64,000 nt of DNA from positions 1,116,001-1,180,000 of the forward strand of contig SDUX01000004.1 of assembly GCA_008729055.1 (NCBI GenBank). The letters are read 5' to 3'. This stretch comes from Pyropia haitanensis (lineage: Eukaryota > Rhodophyta > Bangiophyceae > Bangiales > Bangiaceae). Each line of letters opens with the position of its first letter. The first letter of the stretch is position 1. A program made the position numbers and the translations under genes. Positions 1 through 9,900 of the stretch are shown here, piece by piece. The notes below the pieces were generated by a model that was not told the origin of the DNA, made no database searches, and saw only the letters and a program-made list of their open reading frames with translations.

Positions 1-1323
1 CCGTCGCGCCCGCCGGCTGGCGGCCACCCCGCCGCCGCGGGTGGACGCCCGCCGCCGCGAACGCCGCGGCGGCGGCACTGGGCGGCGTCGCCGCCGCGCT
101 CGACGCGCTCGCCCCGCCGCCGGCGGCGGTGGCGGCGGACACCAACACGGACGACGACGGCGGCGACCCGTACGGGGTCACCGACCCGGGCGTGGTCGCG
201 GAGTTTTCGAAAGACCCGCTGTCGTCGGACGAGGCGCCGTCGCCGACGCGGGTGTGCGCAGCGGCGGCGGCGGCGTCGCCGTCGCGGCAGTGCCCGCCGT
301 CCGTGGTTGCCGCGGGCGGGGGGGGCAGCCGCGGCGGCGGTGGTGGTGGTGGCGGCGGCGGCAGCGGCAGTGGCGGCGGCGACGGCGGCGGCAGCGGTGG
401 CGACGGCGGCGGCAGCGGCGGCGGTGGCACGCCCGCCGCTCGCCACCCGTGGCGGCGGGCGCGGCCGCCGTCCCCTCCCCCCCCCCAACCGCCGTCTGGG
501 CGGCGGGTGGCGCCAAGCGGCCGCGCGTGGCCACCCCCCCCCCCCCTCCCCCCCCCCCAGCGCGCGCGGCCACCCGTCGCCGGCGCACCCACGGCACACC
601 CCGGCGGCCGCCGCCGCCGTGGCCTCCGCGGCGCCCGCCGCCGCCGCGGCTGTGCCGGCCGCCGGCGGCGGCGGCGGTGACGCCGCCGCCCCGCCAGCGG
701 GCCTGGCGCGCCTGCGCGTGCTGCTCCGCCCGCTGTTGCGGCCGCGGCCGGCCGCGGCTGTCGCCGCCGCCGCTGCTGCTGCCGCCACTGCCGACGGCTG
801 GTGTGGCGCCGGCGCTGGCGCGAGTGACGACGACGCGGCCGACAGCGACGACGGCGCGCCCGACAGCGACGACGACGGCTGGTCCGCCGCGTCGACCGAC
901 TCGGAGGCCGACTCGGTCGACGGCGGCTGCGGCGTTGCCCCTCCTCCTCCCCCCCTTCCCCCCCCCCCGCCCGTACCCGTCGCGACGAACCCCCCCCCCC
1001 CCCCCCCGCCCCCCAACGCGGTGATCGTCTCCACCGTCCACGCCGCCAAAGGCCTCGAGTGGCCCGCCGTCCTCGTCGCGCGCCTCTCCGAGCCCGAGTA
1101 CCCGACGGCGTCCCCCCTGGCGACGCCGCGCCGCGTGGAGGAGGCGCGGCGGCTGGCGTACGTGGCGCTGTCGCGCGCGCGGTCGCACCTGGCGGTCACC
1201 TTCCCCGCCGCCGACGCGGCGGCGTTTGTGCGGGAGCTCGCCGCCGGCGCGGCCGACGCGGTCGTGCACGTGCCGGTGGGGTACCCGGCTGACCCTGGGG
1301 GGGGGGGGCACGTGCAGGGCTGA
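1..1323 (+). CDS. UvrD/PcrA-like SF1 DNA helicase, 3' part
   Basis: This is the C-terminal end of a superfamily 1A helicase that enters from the left edge; the N-terminal P-loop half is outside the window. The segment from about 1018 to the TGA at 1321-1323 carries two family motifs: STVHAAKGLEWPAVLV (motif V region) and EEARRLAYVALSRARSHL (motif VI, with the arginine that contacts ATP). UvrD/PcrA/Srs2 proteins unwind DNA 3' to 5' in repair and recombination. Upstream, reading frame 3 (about 3-300) reads as an acidic linker (DTNTDDDGGDPYG). It must switch to frame 1 somewhere in the Gly/Pro-rich tract at 300-700, by a short intron or a homopolymer error. Only about 45 residues follow motif VI, so the C-terminal extension of bacterial UvrD is absent. 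Compartment cannot be judged without the N-terminus. The family call is firm; the subfamily is open. Confidence 0.8.
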   Translation, partial: PSRPPAGGHPAAAGGRPPPRTPRRRHWAASPPRSTRSPRRRRRWRRTPTRTTTAATRTGSPTRAWSRSFRKTRCRRTRRRRRRGCAQRRRRRRRRGSARRPWLPRAGGAAAAAVVVVAAAAAAVAAATAAAAVATAAAAAAVARPPLATRGGGRGRRPLPPPNRRLGGGWRQAAARGHPPPPSPPPSARGHPSPAHPRHTPAAAAAVASAAPAAAAAVPAAGGGGGDAAAPPAGLARLRVLLRPLLRPRPAAAVAAAAAAAATADGWCGAGAGASDDDAADSDDGAPDSDDDGWSAASTDSEADSVDGGCGVAPPPPPLPPPPPVPVATNPPPPPPPPNAVIVSTVHAAKGLEWPAVLVARLSEPEYPTASPLATPRRVEEARRLAYVALSRARSHLAVTFPAADAAAFVRELAAGAADAVVHVPVGYPADPGGGGHVQG

Positions 1324-1433
1324 CGCCAGGGGCCACCCCCTGCGCGTGTAGTCTGTGCTGACGACACAAGCGAGGGGGGGGAGGGGGGGGGGGCGGCGAG
1401 CGCGCGGCGGCGGCGCGGTGGCGATGGGCCGTT

Positions 1434-2442
1434 TTTCGTTTTTCTGTGTGTGCATCACCTCGGAGAGCAGCCCCATGGCCCGGCCGGGCGCCCACTGCGC
1501 GAGCAGCCGCCCGCCGACGGGGTTGATCGCGCCGTTGCCAAACGGGACGCACAGGCACGGGCGGCGGCGCAGCAGCCGTGGCGGCGGCCCAAACGGCCGC
1601 TCCCACCCGGCCGTCGGCGGTGCGCCGGGCGGCTCGGCGTGGGAGCGGGCCACCGCTGCGAGCAGCTCCCCCGCGTCGCGGCCACGCCACGGCCGCCCGC
1701 GGGCGTCCTTGCACGCCGCCACCACCCGCCGCGCGCCCGCCGTCGCGCCCAGGTGTGCCACTACTCCGTTTGCCGCGCGTCGAGGATGCGCTGCTCCGCG
1801 GCGGCGTCGACCTCCCCCGCCCGACGGAGCGGCCAGCGCCGCCCACGAGCCGCACGGCGGGTGGAGCCGCACGCCCATGGCGTGGTGCACGGGCAGCGCT
1901 TCGCTGCCGTGGTGCCACGCCCAGCTCAACCACTGGGACAGCGCCGGGTGGACGACCGCGGCCGCGGCCGCCGCCAGCGTGCCGGCCACGGTGCACGCCA
2001 CGCGCGGGCCGACGGCGGCCGCCGCGGCGGCGGCGGCGCCCCCCTCCCCCGGTCGACCCACACCCCAACGACCCCACGGGAAAGCCCTTGACCGGCGTCG
2101 GCGCGGCCGTCCGGTGACAGACGAGGCCGCCCCCTGCCCGGTCGTCCACCCACACACCTTGCGCAGTGGCGGGTGCAACGCGGCCTCCTCCGTGGCGTCA
2201 CCGTACGGGCCGTCTCAGTAGCAAACGAAGTCGGCCTCCCAGCCCGCCGCGGGCTTGGCCGCCGCCGACGGCAGGCCGCCGCGCGACGCGAGCAGCTGGC
2301 GCCCCAGCGGGGCGGCGGGGGCAGCGGCCGCGGCGAGGGCGGTGCACGGCTGCTGGACGGCCCGCAACGATGGAGGAGCCAAGGCGAGGTGGGCCAGCAC
2401 GAGCGACACGAGTTTGGGCGGTAGGTCCGGCAGGCCGGTCAT
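1434..2442 (-). pseudogene. Broken F-box-like gene
   Basis: From the ATG at 2442 on the minus strand a 75-codon frame encodes LPDLPPKLVSLVLAHLAL and downstream leucines that look like an F-box (SKP1-binding adaptor of SCF ubiquitin ligases), then GWEADFVCY and a TGA at 2215-2217. The same frame stays open past the TGA (DGPYGDATEEAALHPPLRKV). Protein-like sequence then continues with further frame changes: VDDRAGGGLVCHRTAAPTP, WLSWAWHHGSEALPVHHAM, GEVDAAAEQRILDARQTE (TAG at 1761-1763), and CVPFGNGAINPVGGRLLAQW down to about 1434. One stop and at least two shifts in 1 kb suggest a decaying gene, sequence errors, or unrecognised small introns. I do not recognise the part after the F-box. The F-box itself is a moderate match. 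Confidence 0.4.
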
Positions 2443-3430
2443 GGTGGGGTGTCGCGGCGGCCAAGGGGGGAGAGACAGTCGCGTCGGGTGGCGTCTTGAG
2501 CACGTGCGGTTGATGAATCGCAACAGGAGCCGCAGGTGTGTCGTACGGCGAGCGGGACAACGAGACAGGCTCCGCACGGGACTGCCGTTCCTGAGCGATT
2601 TGCAAAGAGCCCACCAGGATCTGATCCACGGTTCGAGCGTTGGAGAACAGGGGGCACTCCCCAGCAACGTCAGTACGCCAAAAGATGCGTCGCGAGCTGG
2701 GCGCCTCCGAGGTCCATGACGTGTGGAGGGAGTTGGTGCTCCGCCACGTACGAGCCTGGCGCGGAGCCGCCGCGCCCGTGGGGGTATAGGGGCGCGCGTC
2801 CGCGGCGCATGACGGCAGCAGCGCGCCAGACATCCCACCAACAAACCGCCCTTGGGGGGGGCGGGGGTCCACCGTAGACTGCGCGCCGTGCCCCCCCGAC
2901 GGTGGCGTGCGTCGACGGCCAGGGGCGGGCGGGGGGCAAGGGCGGCCGGTCCCACCGCACCAACCACGCCCCCCTTCCAAACCCGACAGTCGTCGTGGGT
3001 GGACACCCAAAGCAACGCTGCCGCAGGGGCGGCGCTCGCCTGCTGAGCGTGGGCAGAGGCGGTTCTCTTGCCCTCGACGGCGCTCTGTGGGAGGCTCCGC
3101 CCACTGTTGACAAATCTGTGTGTTTTTCCTTTTTTTTTTTTTTTTTTTTTCAAACGCGCTGGCGCCACTGCAGCCACGCCGCGCCAAGCCAGGCTGGCAT
3201 GTCCACCAACGGTGGGGGACATCGCCGCCCCGTCACCTCCGCCGCCCCCCACTCCCACTCTGCTCGCACAAGGGTGGCGCTTCCTTCCCGAGCCGCCTCG
3301 CCCCGGTCATGGCTTGCGCCTGCAACACACAGGGGGGGGGCGCGGCCACGCGGGCGCTGCCGCCGCTGGCGCACCCCGGCGCGGTCGCCCCCCCCTCCCC
3401 CTCACCCAGGAGACCTCTGGCGACGAGGTA
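2443..3430. other. Intergenic, no gene seen
   Basis: No supported coding sequence. It holds a long T tract at about 3129-3150 and lower GC around 2500-2700. It separates the start of the F-box-like gene from the 3' end of the haloperoxidase-like gene. Confidence 0.5.
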
Positions 3431-5002
3431 TTACGAGCGCCCCCCCGCCCCCCCCCCCCGCGTGCACGGCGGCAGCCCCGGCGTGCCCGGCGCGCGGCAC
3501 GCCGCCACGGCCAGCACCTCTGCCGCGACGCGGCGGCCCAGGTCCGCGCCCGCCGTCACCGCGTCCCGAAAGTGGAGCCCCCCCCAGACGCGGCTGTCCC
3601 CACACGCGGCGGCCATTTCGTCGACGCTGCCCCACGCCAGCGTCATGTCGTTTGACGGGAGCCCCCCCCCGACCGAGCCCGCGGGCAGCCGCACCGACAC
3701 GTTGAGGCGGTCCCCGCCAAACGGGGCCAGCACCGCCGCAAAGCCCGTGCAGATGGCCGCCGACGCGGATGGGTACTCGGCGTGGGGCATCGTGCGGATG
3801 GCGGGCGCCCAGCGGCCGCGGGTGGCGGGGAGGATGGCGGGGATGAGCGACGCCGGCCGCACCGCGTCGTGACGCGTCTTCTCTGCCCACACCGCGACGG
3901 TGGCGTCCCAGGTAAACGCGTTGAGCGCGAGCTCCGCGGTTAGATAGTCGGCAAACGGCACGCCCAGCTGGGAGACGAGGCCGGGCGGGATGACCGCGAT
4001 GGAGGTGGACTTGCGGTCAAACCAGCGGATCGCCACGCGCTGGGCCTCGGAGAGGCGCTCGCCGCCCGCGGCCAAGACCGCCCGCGCCTTGCGGCAGAGG
4101 TTGTCTGGGTCACGGCGGCCGGCGTCGCACGTAAAGTCGGGCGCGTACGCGTCGGGGGAGCGGTACGGCGGCGGCACGGTGAGGCGGCGGAGGGCGCGGG
4201 CGGGGGCGAGGATGGGCTTGGCGCCGCCCGTCTGCGCCGCCGTCACCGTCTGCGTCGTGTACGTGCCGGTGCCGCCCACGTCCTCGACGAGTGGCACCCA
4301 GCGGGTCAGCGCCGTCACGCCCGCGGCGGGCCCGTTGACGGGCGCGTACCCCGAGACGGCGTCGAAAAACGGGCGCGGGATGCCCCCCCGCGGGACGCCC
4401 TTCATGCCATCCGCGTTCATGCCGTCGCGGCGCAGGTGCACGTCAATGTACCGGCGGGCGGCGGCCACGCCGACGCACCCGGGCGTGCCCGTAATGTCCA
4501 CGTTTCCGCCCCCCCCCCCGCCGCCACACGCGGCCGTGTCGTTGAGCCGCGGCAGCAGCGCGCCCGCCGCGGCGGCCGCCGCGTACATGCGGCCCGCGTC
4601 CGCGTCCCCGTGCAGGTGGTCGACGATCGCCGCCACCGCGGCGGCGGCACACGCGGCCATCGCCTCGTCCGTCTGGTGGGCGGCGGCGGCACGGCGCGGC
4701 ACCGGGAGGCCGTCCCACGTGGTGTACCGCCGGCCGCGGCGGTGCGCGTAGACGCCGACGCAGTCAAAGGCGGCGGCCCAGCTCGCAGCGTTGAGGCGGA
4801 ACTCCAAGGGCGCCTCGATGGACGAGCGGGAAAAGAGGGGCAGGCCGGCAAAGAGGGTGGCAAGCCACACGGTGGGGAGGGCGGTGGGGGGGGGGGGCGC
4901 CGCCGACGCCGCGACGGAATTGGGGGGGGGGACCACCGCGGCGGCGGCGGCGACGAGCGCAGCGGCGGCCGCCACGACCGACCGGGACCACCGCGGCGCC
5001 AT
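3431..5002 (-). CDS. Secreted vanadium-haloperoxidase-fold protein
   Basis: One uninterrupted 523-residue frame. I chose the ATG at 5002 because it begins a signal peptide (MAPRWSRSVVAAAAALVAA, then small residues), pointing to the secretory route; the frame is open further upstream but without a better start. The C-terminal half carries the vanadium chloro/bromoperoxidase and PAP2 phosphatase anion pocket: KTRHDAVRP fits K-x6-R-P, HAEYPSAS stands where P-S-G-H is expected, and SRVWGGLHFRD fits S-R-x5-H. Known members oxidise halides with peroxide or hydrolyse phosphate. Here the second-motif histidine, the general acid-base, is Ala/Ser, and the Asp after the third-motif His is displaced. The lysine, both arginines and the vanadate-binding His remain. 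Activity is therefore uncertain; it may bind phosphate or vanadate, or act differently. Cysteine pairs and an NDT sequon fit an extracellular protein. Confidence 0.72.
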   Translation of the reverse strand: MAPRWSRSVVAAAAALVAAAAAVVPPPNSVAASAAPPPPTALPTVWLATLFAGLPLFSRSSIEAPLEFRLNAASWAAAFDCVGVYAHRRGRRYTTWDGLPVPRRAAAAHQTDEAMAACAAAAVAAIVDHLHGDADAGRMYAAAAAAGALLPRLNDTAACGGGGGGGNVDITGTPGCVGVAAARRYIDVHLRRDGMNADGMKGVPRGGIPRPFFDAVSGYAPVNGPAAGVTALTRWVPLVEDVGGTGTYTTQTVTAAQTGGAKPILAPARALRRLTVPPPYRSPDAYAPDFTCDAGRRDPDNLCRKARAVLAAGGERLSEAQRVAIRWFDRKSTSIAVIPPGLVSQLGVPFADYLTAELALNAFTWDATVAVWAEKTRHDAVRPASLIPAILPATRGRWAPAIRTMPHAEYPSASAAICTGFAAVLAPFGGDRLNVSVRLPAGSVGGGLPSNDMTLAWGSVDEMAAACGDSRVWGGLHFRDAVTAGADLGRRVAAEVLAVAACRAPGTPGLPPCTRGGGAGGRS

Positions 5003-5213
5003 GGTGCCGCGGGCCGAACCGACCGCGGAGGCACCGCGGGAAGTGGGGAGGGGGCGGACGGGGGTGGGGAGACAGACGGTGGGGCTCGCGGGTGGAGAAC
5101 CGGTGCGGGCGGAGAGCGCGCTTGGCACCCCACGCGGCTCTTGGTGTGCGGGTGCTTGGGGCGGGTGGGGGGCGCTGGGTGCTGGTGGCCGCCGGCGGCG
5201 TCCCCCCCTGTCG

Positions 5214-5220
5214 TTTTATA
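5214..5220 (-). promoter_or_regulatory. TATA box for the haloperoxidase-like gene
   Basis: On the minus strand the sequence reads TATAAAAC, about 210 bp before the ATG at 5002. It stands alone in a GC-rich stretch, so it is a credible core promoter with a 5' UTR of roughly 180 nt. Confidence 0.5.
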
Positions 5221-5792
5221 CGCGCCGCCGCCACCCCCCTACGGTGCGGGAAGGGTGCAGGCGCGGCCTGGCCGCGCCGTCCGTAACGGGGGCGTCGGGC
5301 AAAAACGCCGCGGCGGGCGGCAGCACCCGCGCGCGCCCGGCCGGCGCTGCCGAGCGAGGAACCCCCCTGCTGGTCGCCCACACCACCCACCATACGACAC
5401 CCCACAGCCTATGGCGCCATGTATGTCCCCCCGTGTACCCTACCCCCCCCCGCCACGCCGCTCCCACCACGCCCCCGTCGCCACAACAGGGACACCGCCA
5501 CGGGATGAGCCGCAACCCCCGCCGGGAAGAGGCGCGGCGCCATAGGTCCTGAGGCGCGCGCCAGGACAAAAAAAAAAAACCAAAGCGGGCAACGGGCGCG
5601 GCCGGCCGCCGCCCCCGTGATGGCCGCCGCCCGCCCCGTGGCGGCCCGTGTCCCCCCGTCATCGTCACGTTTGCCCCCAAATCCCACCGCCGGACCATCA
5701 CACTGTGCGTTGGCCACCGGGCCATCGAAACAGGCGGTCGTCGACCCGGCGAGTATCCCATTTTAGGCTAACGCGCAGGCCAACGACTGCCC
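5221..5792. other. Intergenic, no gene seen
   Basis: GC-rich at first, then closer to balanced composition near 5700-5790. An A tract lies at 5567-5578. No supported coding sequence. Confidence 0.4.
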
Positions 5793-5815
5793 CTAGTGTC
5801 TATTCTACCGGAGAT

Positions 5816-5855
5816 GAGGATCAAATGATCCTCACCTGAGGATCATTTGATCCTC
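5816..5855. repeat. Left subterminal hairpin
   Basis: GAGGATCAAATGATCCTC (5816-5833) is followed after ACCT by its exact reverse complement (5838-5855), giving an 18-bp stem with a 4-nt loop. It lies 5 bp inside the left terminal repeat and contains the stop codon of the internal minus-strand ORF. Confidence 0.8.
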
Positions 5856-7166
5856 GCCTGACCTGACCAGAAATCGTCGATTCCATGCATCTGAGAGGGT
5901 TTTTTGTCCTCCACCAGGCTACGGAGAGCTACAGACGCAGCCTGAGGGGCGCCCGCGGCGACCGGCGGCCGCGACGCCGTTCGCAGCGCCGGCGAAGACG
6001 ACCACAAAGGCGACGACAGGGGCGCCACGAGAGGGGCGGCAGGCAGAGGCCCCGCCACGGTGGTCAGCGCGCCCGGCGCAGCGAGCGCAGGTGCGCCCGG
6101 ACCGGGCGCCCCAAACGACGGCCGCGCCACGGCCAGCACCACAGCCCCCTGCCCGGTGCCGGGAGGGCTCCGAACACGGGCGCCCGCGGCGCCCCCGCCG
6201 GCGGAGGCGTCGGAGTTGCGCCTCCACCCCGCCGCGGCGGCGTCGTCGCCGGCACAGCCGCCGTCGCCAGTGCCGCCTCCGACCCCTACGCCGGCGTCGA
6301 CGGCGACGGCTGCGCGGCGGAGGAGGCGGAGGTGACGGCGCCTCCGCCGGAGGCCAGACCCCCACCCCGTCCCCCTTCGCCGTCGCCGGCGGCGGAAGGA
6401 GCGACGAAAAGGGCGAGAAGGCCGCCGGCGGGAAGGGCAACGGCCCTCCCCGCTTTCCGGCCACCGGTGGGGCCAACACCCGGCAGCTGCTGCCGCGGCC
6501 GCTGCCGGCGGGCGCCGGCGACGCTGCCGCGCGCGACTGCGTTCCGCCGATGCCGCTGCCGCTGCCGCTGCCGCTGCCGCTGCCGTTGCCGCCGGCGGCG
6601 GCAACGCTGCTCGCTGACGCCGCCGCGGGGGGCGTGCCGCCACAGCGGAATCCCCCCAGCAGGGCCCCCGCAAAGGGCCCCACCCCGGAGGTGGCCGCCC
6701 CGCCGCGCAGGCGCACCCCAAAGGGCGTTCCATACGTCGAGGGGGTGGCCCCAAACGGCGGCGCCGCCACCACCCCGCCGCCGCCGCCCGCCGTCGGCGT
6801 GCCGCCACTGGGGACGCCGCCGCCCACCGGGGCGGCGCCCGCCCCCGCCCGCGCCGGCGTCTGGGGGGTGCCCCCTGTCGGCGGGGCACCCGCCGCCGCC
6901 GTGGCGCGGGGGTGGGCAGAGGGGAAGACCTGTGAAGGAGGAGGAGTAAACTGGCAACCGTTCGGCTGAGGGGGCCTTTCCCGTCGTCGACCCTCCCTCT
7001 GCGCTCGGCCCTGGTGTGCGGAACCCGCACGCGCCAGGCTCTCTCTGCTTCTGTGCGTCCGCGGCACGCGGCGAGCGCGCAAGACCTGGCACGTGGTGCC
7101 GCGGGCGGCGATCCCAGGTGCAGCGCCACCGGCCCGGGCACTCGACAAAAAGCGCGCCAAACTCAT
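5843..7166 (-). CDS. Gly/Pro-rich ORF inside the TIR element
   Basis: Unidentified. A possible ATG at 7166 begins MSLARFLSSARAGGAAPG. Next comes a Gly/Pro/Thr/Ser-rich stretch with PFGATPSTYGTPFG and GALLGGFRCGGTPPAA, an Arg/Pro low-complexity tract, and a different frame ending SLVEDKKPSQMHGIDDFW before a TGA at 5843-5845. At least one frame change is needed near 6250-6300. The scattered PFG and SFG motifs recall FG-nucleoporins or RNA-binding low-complexity proteins, but the match is weak. Both termini lie within the inverted-repeat element and the stop is inside its left hairpin, so this is a captured host fragment or a gene that the element ends happen to surround. It may not be a functional gene. 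Confidence 0.35.
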
Positions 7167-7288
7167 CTTCTGCTCAAGCTTGGATGCACCCAAGCTCCCC
7201 CAAGGGCAAAGAGACGGCGCTGAGTTCGTTTCTGGCCTCAGAAAAGGCGGCAGGTGGCGGGAACTAGAAGAAAACAGACACAGAAAAA

Positions 7289-7325
7289 CCGGATCATTTG
7301 ATCCGAAAAGGATCAAATGATCCGG
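7289..7325. repeat. Right subterminal hairpin
   Basis: CCGGATCATTTGATCC (7289-7304) pairs with GGATCAAATGATCCGG (7310-7325) around a GAAAA loop. It abuts the right terminal repeat and shares its GATCAAATGATC core with the left hairpin. Confidence 0.8.
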
Positions 7326-7344
7326 TCGGTAGAATAGACACTAG

Positions 7345-8572
7345 CGATGGTCGAGAACTCCGCCCCGGAACTGACAGAAACTGCGGGTGCCCCGGCCCAA
7401 GGCTCGTGGCAGTCGGATCACGTGTGTGTCACGTCGTGACGGCTCGAAATCTCACGCTCTGATTGGACTGTCTAGGATCTAGTTGGGCAACGTGAAGGAG
7501 AAGTTGAACCAAGTGCTTGGACTCAGATCGTGTCCAGGACTGCTTTGTCCTGGTCACCGCTCTGCTCCTGAGGAGCTGCGTCGTGCGGCCGTTCCCTCGA
7601 GGGGGCTTCAGCTGCGTTCGCCCTCGCAGACCCGTCTTGCCGGCACACAGCCGGGAGCGACGGGCGACGGCCGGGTACCCAGCCGTTGTCCAGGCGCGAA
7701 TGCCCTCAACCCTCGTGCAGCTGCCGACCCTGGCGCTGCGTACGCGCAAAGAGCAGCACGGATGACGCAGATGGCGGCAGTTGAGAGGGCGGCGCCTGCG
7801 GCAGAGCCGACGACCGCTGCACGGACGGGGAGCGAGATAGACCTCGCTCCACGGCACGCAGCCGTACCGCGGCAGTGACAGCGATCCAGGACCAGCAGCC
7901 GCCCCCATTGATCTCGGGCAGGACTAGTTACTCCCCCGGGTGTTGCATCGAATTCCAATTCCTCACCCAGGAGAAGGACTGCGGAACATAGACTGCTGAT
8001 TGGCCCACAGCACTGAAACGGTCGCTTGTTCGTGACATGGCAGGGTGGCACGGGCGGTGCAAGAGGGCCCAACGCAGGGGCGAAATCGCCTCCCCATCAA
8101 TGTCCATCAAAGACTGGTGTCGTTGGGCGTTTTTGGTGCATCGCTGGCGTAACGCAACTGGCCGTCGATTTTAGCTTGGGGCAAACGTGACGATGGCCGC
8201 CGCCGCCGCCGCCGCCGCCGCGCCTCGCCGCGCGGCGCCACGCCCGTGCGCCGCGCCCCGCCCGCGGCGGCCGCCATCATCACCGCCTGCGCGGGGGGGG
8301 GTGCTCCCCGCCGGCGGCGCCCGCCGCCGCGGCGGCCGATCGACGCCGCCGCGGCCGCGGCGCGCGCGGCGCCGCGCGCGATCGCGCGCGGCGGCGGGGC
8401 GCCACCGCCGCCCCCCGCGTGGGCGCGCGCGGCGGCCGCGCGGCGGGCGGCCCAATCGGCGTGTGGCGGGGTGGGAGCCGCGGGCGGCCAAGGCGGAAGT
8501 TGGGGGCGCCGCCGGGATCGGGGGGGCGGAGGGCGGGGGGGGGGGGTGGGGGTAAGGATGGCACTTAACGAT
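7345..8572. other. Intergenic, no gene seen
   Basis: About 800 bp of moderate GC (7345-8165) with ATTGG/CCAAT-like sites near 7458 and 8000, then a GC-only stretch (8190-8550) of GCC/GCG simple sequence with CG palindromes such as GCGCGATCGCGCGC. No open frame resembles a protein family. Confidence 0.4.
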
Positions 8573-9101
8573 CGTTAAGAAAAACCTTACCGAGTTAACG
8601 ATCGTTTAACGACTTTAACGATGTCGTTTAACGACTTTAACGACCCACCTTACCGACGTATTTGTTAACTACTTACATCGTACTGGTACTGTTGGTGGGC
8701 TGCCTCGCAGGCGCGGCACAAGGCAACCCAATAGTTGGTCGCCTTTCCATCGCCGTCCAGCACGTGGTCGCTAGTTTTGCGAAAGGCAGCCCTCAGGTCC
8801 ATCTAGCTGCTCAAAGGCGCCCAGAAGCGACGACAAGGAAGAGTAGTGGTGCAGCCTGCGCCGGTGGCCTCGTTGGTCGCAGGAGCGCGCGGAGGGCAGC
8901 CGCGAAGTCAGCAATCCGGACCCTCAAGTCTTGGACTGAGCGCGCATGTGGCACCGTCCTCCAGAATTGCACTGCCCGACATGTAAATACACAGGCGTCG
9001 GGAATTAACGACTTTAACGAGTTTTCGTCCCTGGACCTTAACGATTTAACGATCGTTATGACGATCGTTTAACGACTTTCGTTTAACGACTTTTCTTAAC
9101 G
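8573..9101. mobile_element. TTAACGA-repeat element
   Basis: Two AT-richer blocks (about 8564-8665 and 9003-9105) are packed with copies of TTTAACGAC and the palindrome TTAACGATCGTTAA. They flank about 340 bp of ordinary sequence. The outer edges match as an inverted pair: CGTTAAGAAAA at 8573-8583 and TTTTCTTAACG at 9091-9101. This resembles a non-autonomous transposon with subterminal motif arrays; a replication or protein-binding array is an alternative. A 136-codon frame across it has no recognised domain. Confidence 0.45.
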
Positions 9102-9900
9102 ACTGACAACCTTAGTGGGGGGGGGGGCGACCGCGGCTGGGGCGCCGCGGTGTCGTCCCTTGGGGGGGGAGAGCGGCGCGCGCCGCTGGCGCACGCGGCG
9201 CGGGGACCCGCGCTGGTCACCCGTCGGCGCTGGCGGGGGCGTCTGCCGCGCCGGCGGCGGCGGCGGAGCGCCAGCACACGGCGCCCCCGTGGGGAGGTTG
9301 CTTCCAGCACCCAACCCCCTCTGGGGGGGGTGGTGGCAGCGCCCCGCCGGGGTCGCGGCCGGCGCCGTGGGAACGCGCCCCGCCGGGGTCGCAGGGGGCA
9401 AGTCGTCCGAGCACCCCGGCGGGCTCGTCACGGACGCGCGCGGGTGCGGGGTCGTGCGCGCGGGTGCGGGCGTGTGCCCGCCACCCCGCGTCTGGGGGTG
9501 CGGTCTGGGAGAGGGCGCCAGGCTGTGCGGCGCTGGGCGGGCGCCCCTGGCGTGGTTGCCCTACAAGAGGGAGCCCCTGCAGCGGCTGCCCCGGGAGCCA
9601 CCCCCAGCGCCAGCGCCAGCCCTGTTGCTCCTCCCCATCGTCATCTCCCCGCCGCGGTGAGTGTGTCTGGCAAGAACGCACACCCCGCCAGCGCACACGC
9701 GTCATCCCCCCTCCCACGCCCCTTGCGCCCGCCCGCCCCTCCCCCCTCCCCACCCTGCCACGCACACGCCATCCAACCCCCCCCCCCCCCCGCCCCCCCG
9801 CTCCCCCATCGCCACCACGGTGGCCAAACCCCCGCCGGTCCCCCCCCCCCACCCGCTCCTCCGCTTTCACCGCCGCCGCGGCGGCCGCGCCGCGGGCGGG
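9102..9900. other. Upstream region of the small membrane-protein gene
   Basis: GC-rich, C-rich toward the start codon at 9901. It contains a 17-bp direct repeat (CGCCCCGCCGGGGTCGC, near 9341 and 9377). No supported gene. Confidence 0.35.

Larger units (their letters stand above)
5793..7344. mobile_element. TIR-bounded element with terminal hairpins
   Basis: The ends carry a perfect 18-bp inverted repeat: CTAGTGTCTATTCTACCG at 5793-5810 and its reverse complement at 7327-7344. Inside each end lies a palindromic hairpin built on GGATCAAATGATCC. A TA dinucleotide at the outer edge of each repeat could be a Tc1/mariner-type target duplication, but CTAG is itself palindromic and no longer duplication is visible. 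No transposase is seen, so this would be non-autonomous. The interior (about 1.5 kb) contains a GC-rich ORF resembling host coding sequence, suggesting gene-fragment capture. TIR structure is seen directly; class and mobility are inferred. Confidence 0.6.

Noticed and set aside
178..1430. Minus-strand frame overlapping the helicase.
   Set aside because: The plus strand carries recognised helicase motifs; the minus reading there is low complexity.
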